From Candidatus Saccharimonadota bacterium (GTDB taxonomy: Bacteria > Patescibacteriota > Saccharimonadia > Saccharimonadales > UBA4665): a DNA stretch of 64,000 bases. Below the pieces are notes generated by a model. The model was not told the origin of the DNA. It saw nothing but the letters and a program-made list of their open reading frames with translations, and did not search any database. Position numbers and translations under genes: made by a program. Where the stretch lies: contig JAQBRY010000002.1 of NCBI GenBank assembly GCA_028286245.1, positions 206,779 through 270,778 on the forward strand, written 5' to 3'. Below are positions 61,104 through 64,000 of the stretch, in pieces (the first letter of the stretch is position 1; every line of letters begins with the position of its first letter).

Positions 61104-62654
61104 CTACGGCTTGGTGAGGACTTCCCGCCAAGATAGGAAGTTATAGCCGGCGGTGATCGGATAGCTTGGTGGCGGACTATACTTAAGATTGTAATCGTAC
61201 TGCGTAACGTTAGTAACGGGGCCTGAAACATAGCCGGTACCGGATACAAGCGCTGCGTCGCCGCACTGACTGCTGCCGTCGAGCCAACTCCAGGTCCACG
61301 TTTGGCGGGTTGCAACCGAGCCGTAAAAGATCAACCGCTGATTACTGTTAGCCCAGCCCCGCGTGCAGCGGTTTGAGTCTGAGCGGTAAACACCGGGGTA
61401 CCAAACTTCGCCCGATTGAGTAAGAACGGCCGCATCAACCTCAAAGTCAAAGCTTCCTGTCCGGGGCAGCCCATACGGCGCCATAATCACCGCATCTTGG
61501 GCCACTAGACCAATGGCGTCGGTACCGTTTTTGGTGCTGTAGAGCATTTGGTCGGCAATCACTATGTTGGCATAGGTACTAGAGCTAGAGCTCGATAGAC
61601 GTCCGGCTGCAACCGTGACGCGACCCTTAAAGTTAGGATTTGTTCGAACCCACACATTATCTTCGGCATATATAACGCCTGCCGCCGGGATGGCGATATT
61701 GGTTGCTACCGACTGCAGGGTGAGAGCAGTGCTGTAGTTGGTGGCCAGATCATTTTCGGCATTAACATAGGACAGGTCATAGGTGCCGTTGGCATTGAGT
61801 TGTATAAGATAGCCTTTAGTGAGATTGAAGGTGGTACTGCGTTGCGGCAAGTACGTGTTGGTTCGGGTTGACGGCACCTGCGTGCAGGCATTGGCTTGGC
61901 CAGCAATTGCCGAGGTTGCAGCATAGGCAGCCAACGCCACCTTTTTGATGGTACACAAGCTGTTTGATACTTGATTAAAGTCAATCGATGTCACCGGGTA
62001 CACCCAGTCGCTCTTGGTGCGGCTGGCGCAGTCGACGGGGGTGGTGACGCTAGTATTACACCAAACGCCGTTCTTGGAGCTGCCATCACCACCGTAGGCT
62101 GTAGACGGCACGTAGGTGGTACTGGCACTACTGGCAGTTGAGGTATTAGTACCATCCATGCGAATACCCTGATTAGAGTGCACCGGGCCATCAGCTGTTT
62201 CTGTGCTGCCAAACCATAAAGAAGAATCAGAAACCACGCCGTAGCTGGCAAACGACGGTGACCCGATCTGGGCCTGCACCGTTCGCTTTATCTTGGTGCC
62301 GGCAGCTTGGCCAATTGAGCGGACCGTAACAACCGTTGATCCGGTAGTAGGAGCTTTGACCCAAAGGGTATAGGTGCCGCTGATGCTGCCGTTCTTATCG
62401 ATGTAATTGTGCGTGTAAGGTCCGTACCCTAAGGCAGCATCGGGTGTAGCCGGAGTGGTCAGGCCATCTTTATAATCGGTGGAATTGTGGTTTAAATGCC
62501 ATAGGTAGTAATTAAGACCGGCTTCGGCAATATTAAATGCCTGCTGGCTGTCAACCGATCGGCCGACGACGGATAAATTGGTAAGAACAACTTCAATACC
62601 GGCCCCGGCAAAAATAGCAAAAGCAATAATAACGGATAATAGGGCGGGCATCAT
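61104..62654 (-). CDS. PilX-like pilus assembly / surface protein
   Basis: The 516-residue protein starts with a hydrophobic helix (MMPALLSVIIAFAIFAGAGIEVVLTNL), then VDSQQAFNIAEAGLNYYLWHLN, the pattern of PilX/PilX-like minor pilins (QAxxxAEAAL). No prepilin leader is present, so the N-terminus may be processed differently. The rest is an external domain rich in Ser/Thr/Tyr with six or more Cys (CTIKKV, ACTQVP, RCTRGW, SQCGDA). A GGAG site lies eight bases upstream. It follows a pseudopilin gene and was probably transcribed with it. Confidence 0.75.
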   Translation of the reverse strand: MMPALLSVIIAFAIFAGAGIEVVLTNLSVVGRSVDSQQAFNIAEAGLNYYLWHLNHNSTDYKDGLTTPATPDAALGYGPYTHNYIDKNGSISGTYTLWVKAPTTGSTVVTVRSIGQAAGTKIKRTVQAQIGSPSFASYGVVSDSSLWFGSTETADGPVHSNQGIRMDGTNTSTASSASTTYVPSTAYGGDGSSKNGVWCNTSVTTPVDCASRTKSDWVYPVTSIDFNQVSNSLCTIKKVALAAYAATSAIAGQANACTQVPSTRTNTYLPQRSTTFNLTKGYLIQLNANGTYDLSYVNAENDLATNYSTALTLQSVATNIAIPAAGVIYAEDNVWVRTNPNFKGRVTVAAGRLSSSSSSTYANIVIADQMLYSTKNGTDAIGLVAQDAVIMAPYGLPRTGSFDFEVDAAVLTQSGEVWYPGVYRSDSNRCTRGWANSNQRLIFYGSVATRQTWTWSWLDGSSQCGDAALVSGTGYVSGPVTNVTQYDYNLKYSPPPSYPITAGYNFLSWREVLTKP

Positions 62655-62670
62655 ACCAGTAACTCCATAA

Positions 62671-63279
62671 TCATAAGTTTACCTTTCGGTTGCGCAGACT
62701 GACCTTAACGTCCAGCTCCTGGCCCTTGGTTGTTTGCGCAGTATCAGCAATTAAATTAACTTGGATATCAACAATGGTGTGCTGATCAGTCACCGGTAGT
62801 GCGAGCAGATTGCCGCCGGCATTAAAGTATTGGAAAAGCGTAGTGCCGGCTTTTTTATTGTAGTTTTCTACCACGGTATACGTTTCTTTAGAGGCCGTAA
62901 TGACGGTTCCGGTTGGTGGGTTTGCCGTCATGGGCGTAACTTCGACTATAATTGCCCGCTTAGTGGCATCGTAGTAGTAGTGCACCAGCGAGGTGAAGGT
63001 ATCGCCCGGCGAAAAGTAGGCATAGGCAACAATGTCATCGCCGTTGGCCGAAACAATATCGGTTAAGCCTCGCAGCACGTTGGCAATCCGCTCCGATTGG
63101 GTAGCAATTTGCGTAAAGTTTGTGCCATCACGCTGGTAATCCGTGTAGGCTCGCAAGTAATTATTAAAGAACACGCCAAAGGCGGCAAAGAATACACCCA
63201 TGACCACCATGACGATCACAAGTTCCACCAGGCTGAACCCAGCCTGCAGACTACCTCTTGGGCTACGGGCTAACAACAA
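62671..63279 (-). CDS. Type IV pseudopilin (minor pilin)
   Basis: The 202-residue protein has a leader MLLARSPRGSLQAG, a predicted prepilin peptidase cut after Gly14, then FSLVELVIVMVVMGVFFAAF with the Glu at mature position 5. The remainder is a beta-rich domain without Cys. It overlaps the end of the upstream gene by 17 bases and precedes the PilX-like gene. Minor pilins prime pilus assembly or carry tip functions. Confidence 0.9.
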   Translation of the reverse strand: MLLARSPRGSLQAGFSLVELVIVMVVMGVFFAAFGVFFNNYLRAYTDYQRDGTNFTQIATQSERIANVLRGLTDIVSANGDDIVAYAYFSPGDTFTSLVHYYYDATKRAIIVEVTPMTANPPTGTVITASKETYTVVENYNKKAGTTLFQYFNAGGNLLALPVTDQHTIVDIQVNLIADTAQTTKGQELDVKVSLRNRKVNL

Positions 63280-64000
63280 AACCTCCCAGGGGTGGCCCCG
63301 CCGGTAAGCTTAGGGTGTAGCTGCCAACTTTAATAATCATCTGCGTGTTCCCCGCTACCGCTCCCGTTAAATTTACCTTACAGCTCAGTGAAATACCCGA
63401 TGATGCGCCGGTACACGACGCCACGTAGGTGGTAGCACCCTGCACAAACGATACAGCAGTTGAGCAACTGCTAGCTGTGCTGCTGCAGGGCAAATTAGTG
63501 CCGCTAACCGTAAAGGTAACATTATTAATAGTGCCGCCCGTCAGGCTGGCATCGTAGGGAGTCATGCTACTAATGCGCGGAAAGCTGGCATTGGACGTTA
63601 GCATAAGCCGAACTTTCTGCAGGTAGGCGGTACCACTGTAATCAAAGGTTGTTGACGGCGGGTTTGCAGGGTCGTAGGAGGGCACGGCAATAGGGTTAAA
63701 AGGGTTAGTGCCACCGTATGGCAAAGCCGCCGCCAAATAGTACGTAGTGCCGCCAACGCTACAGCTGGTAGCCCCAGCATCACCACAAAATTTGTAACTG
63801 CCCGGCACAAGGTTATTGAGCACCGCCAGCCCACTGGCATTAGAAACCGGACGAGTATCAGAGGGCGTTAAAGTATCGTAGTAGTAGGTGGTATCAACAG
63901 TGCCGGTGTATTTTTTATAGCCGCCCTTTACATACACCTTGGCGTTGGTGAGTGGAGCCCCGCTCGTATCGGTGGTTTCTATTATAAGACTATTCTGACC
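63263..64000 (-). CDS. Large surface protein, C-terminal part (runs off the window)
   Basis: The frame is open to the window edge, giving 246 codons here. The visible part has a carboxypeptidase-regulatory-like segment (IIETTDTSGAPLTNAKVYVK, then GLAVLNNLVPGSYKFCGD), and an IPT/TIG-like immunoglobulin segment (PRISSMTPYDASLTGGTINN). Cys pairs (FCGDAGATSC, CSSTASSC) suggest disulfides. The start and any pilin signal are outside the window. It heads the minor pilin locus and may be a tip adhesin. Confidence 0.75.
   Translation of the reverse strand, partial: GQNSLIIETTDTSGAPLTNAKVYVKGGYKKYTGTVDTTYYYDTLTPSDTRPVSNASGLAVLNNLVPGSYKFCGDAGATSCSVGGTTYYLAAALPYGGTNPFNPIAVPSYDPANPPSTTFDYSGTAYLQKVRLMLTSNASFPRISSMTPYDASLTGGTINNVTFTVSGTNLPCSSTASSCSTAVSFVQGATTYVASCTGASSGISLSCKVNLTGAVAGNTQMIIKVGSYTLSLPAGPPLGGFVVSP

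Noticed and set aside
1-64000. CRISPR array or cas genes
   Set aside because: No spaced direct repeats of the right size and no Cas-like protein were seen.
1-64000. Recoded UGA (Gracilibacteria/SR1 code)
   Set aside because: UGA ends several clear genes (for example pilM and the four-base ATGA overlaps), so it is a stop here.

Overview
The window looks like one contiguous piece of a Patescibacteria (CPR) chromosome, most probably a Candidatus Saccharibacteria (TM7). The evidence is the gene set: type IV pilus genes, a ComEC lacking its nuclease domain, no biosynthetic pathways, many short lineage-specific membrane proteins, very tight packing, and many transcripts that appear leaderless. UGA is an ordinary stop codon in many genes (pilM, for example), which argues against the Gracilibacteria/SR1 code. 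The lineage is inferred; no rRNA is present.

Layout. 1-845: 5' part of recA (minus). 1134-7636: type IV pilus operon pilB-pilC-pilin-pilM-pilN-pilO plus a small membrane protein. 7640-13190: a PH-domain membrane protein, ruvB-ruvA-ruvC, a Nudix gene, yebC and comEC (all minus). 13297-21245: small accessory and housekeeping genes including RNase J. 21286-21496: tRNA-Lys, its terminator, and a duplicated piece of the tRNA 3' end. 21567-26291: three different ATP-grasp ligase genes, a membrane protein and a divergent S51 (cyanophycinase-like) peptidase. 26508-31884: a diguanylate cyclase, then dnaJ, dnaK, grpE and hrcA with two CIRCE operators. 31890-46572: housekeeping genes (guanylate-kinase-like protein, BaeRF protein, peroxiredoxin, lepA, radC, murJ, ftsH, tilS, histidine phosphatase, HAM1-like, TauE-like). 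46700-49421: a tRNA with anticodon CAT and, 2.6 kb away, a diverged copy of a tRNA 3' half. Between them are three flavin/folate-type enzymes and a proteasome-like Ntn hydrolase, which together suggest a small genomic island. 49458-60541: accessory genes, a possible structured RNA leader, a frameshifted CDP-alcohol-phosphatidyltransferase-like gene, an MFS exporter behind a perfect palindrome, VKOR, a histidine-rich exported protein, and a MarR regulator behind a 33-bp palindrome. 60714-64000: a second pilus-type locus with a pseudopilin, a PilX-like protein and a large surface protein that runs off the window.

How it fits together. The two pilus loci, ComEC, RecA and the RuvABC complex could together support surface attachment and DNA uptake with recombination. 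The diguanylate cyclase could act through the N-terminal domain of PilB. The chaperone genes form an HrcA/CIRCE heat-shock regulon. The most promising candidates for an undescribed system are the ATP-grasp/S51 cluster (21.6-26.3 kb) and the structured leader RNA at 50.54-50.62 kb. At least seventeen genes share one start arrangement: a -10 hexamer exactly six bases before the start codon.
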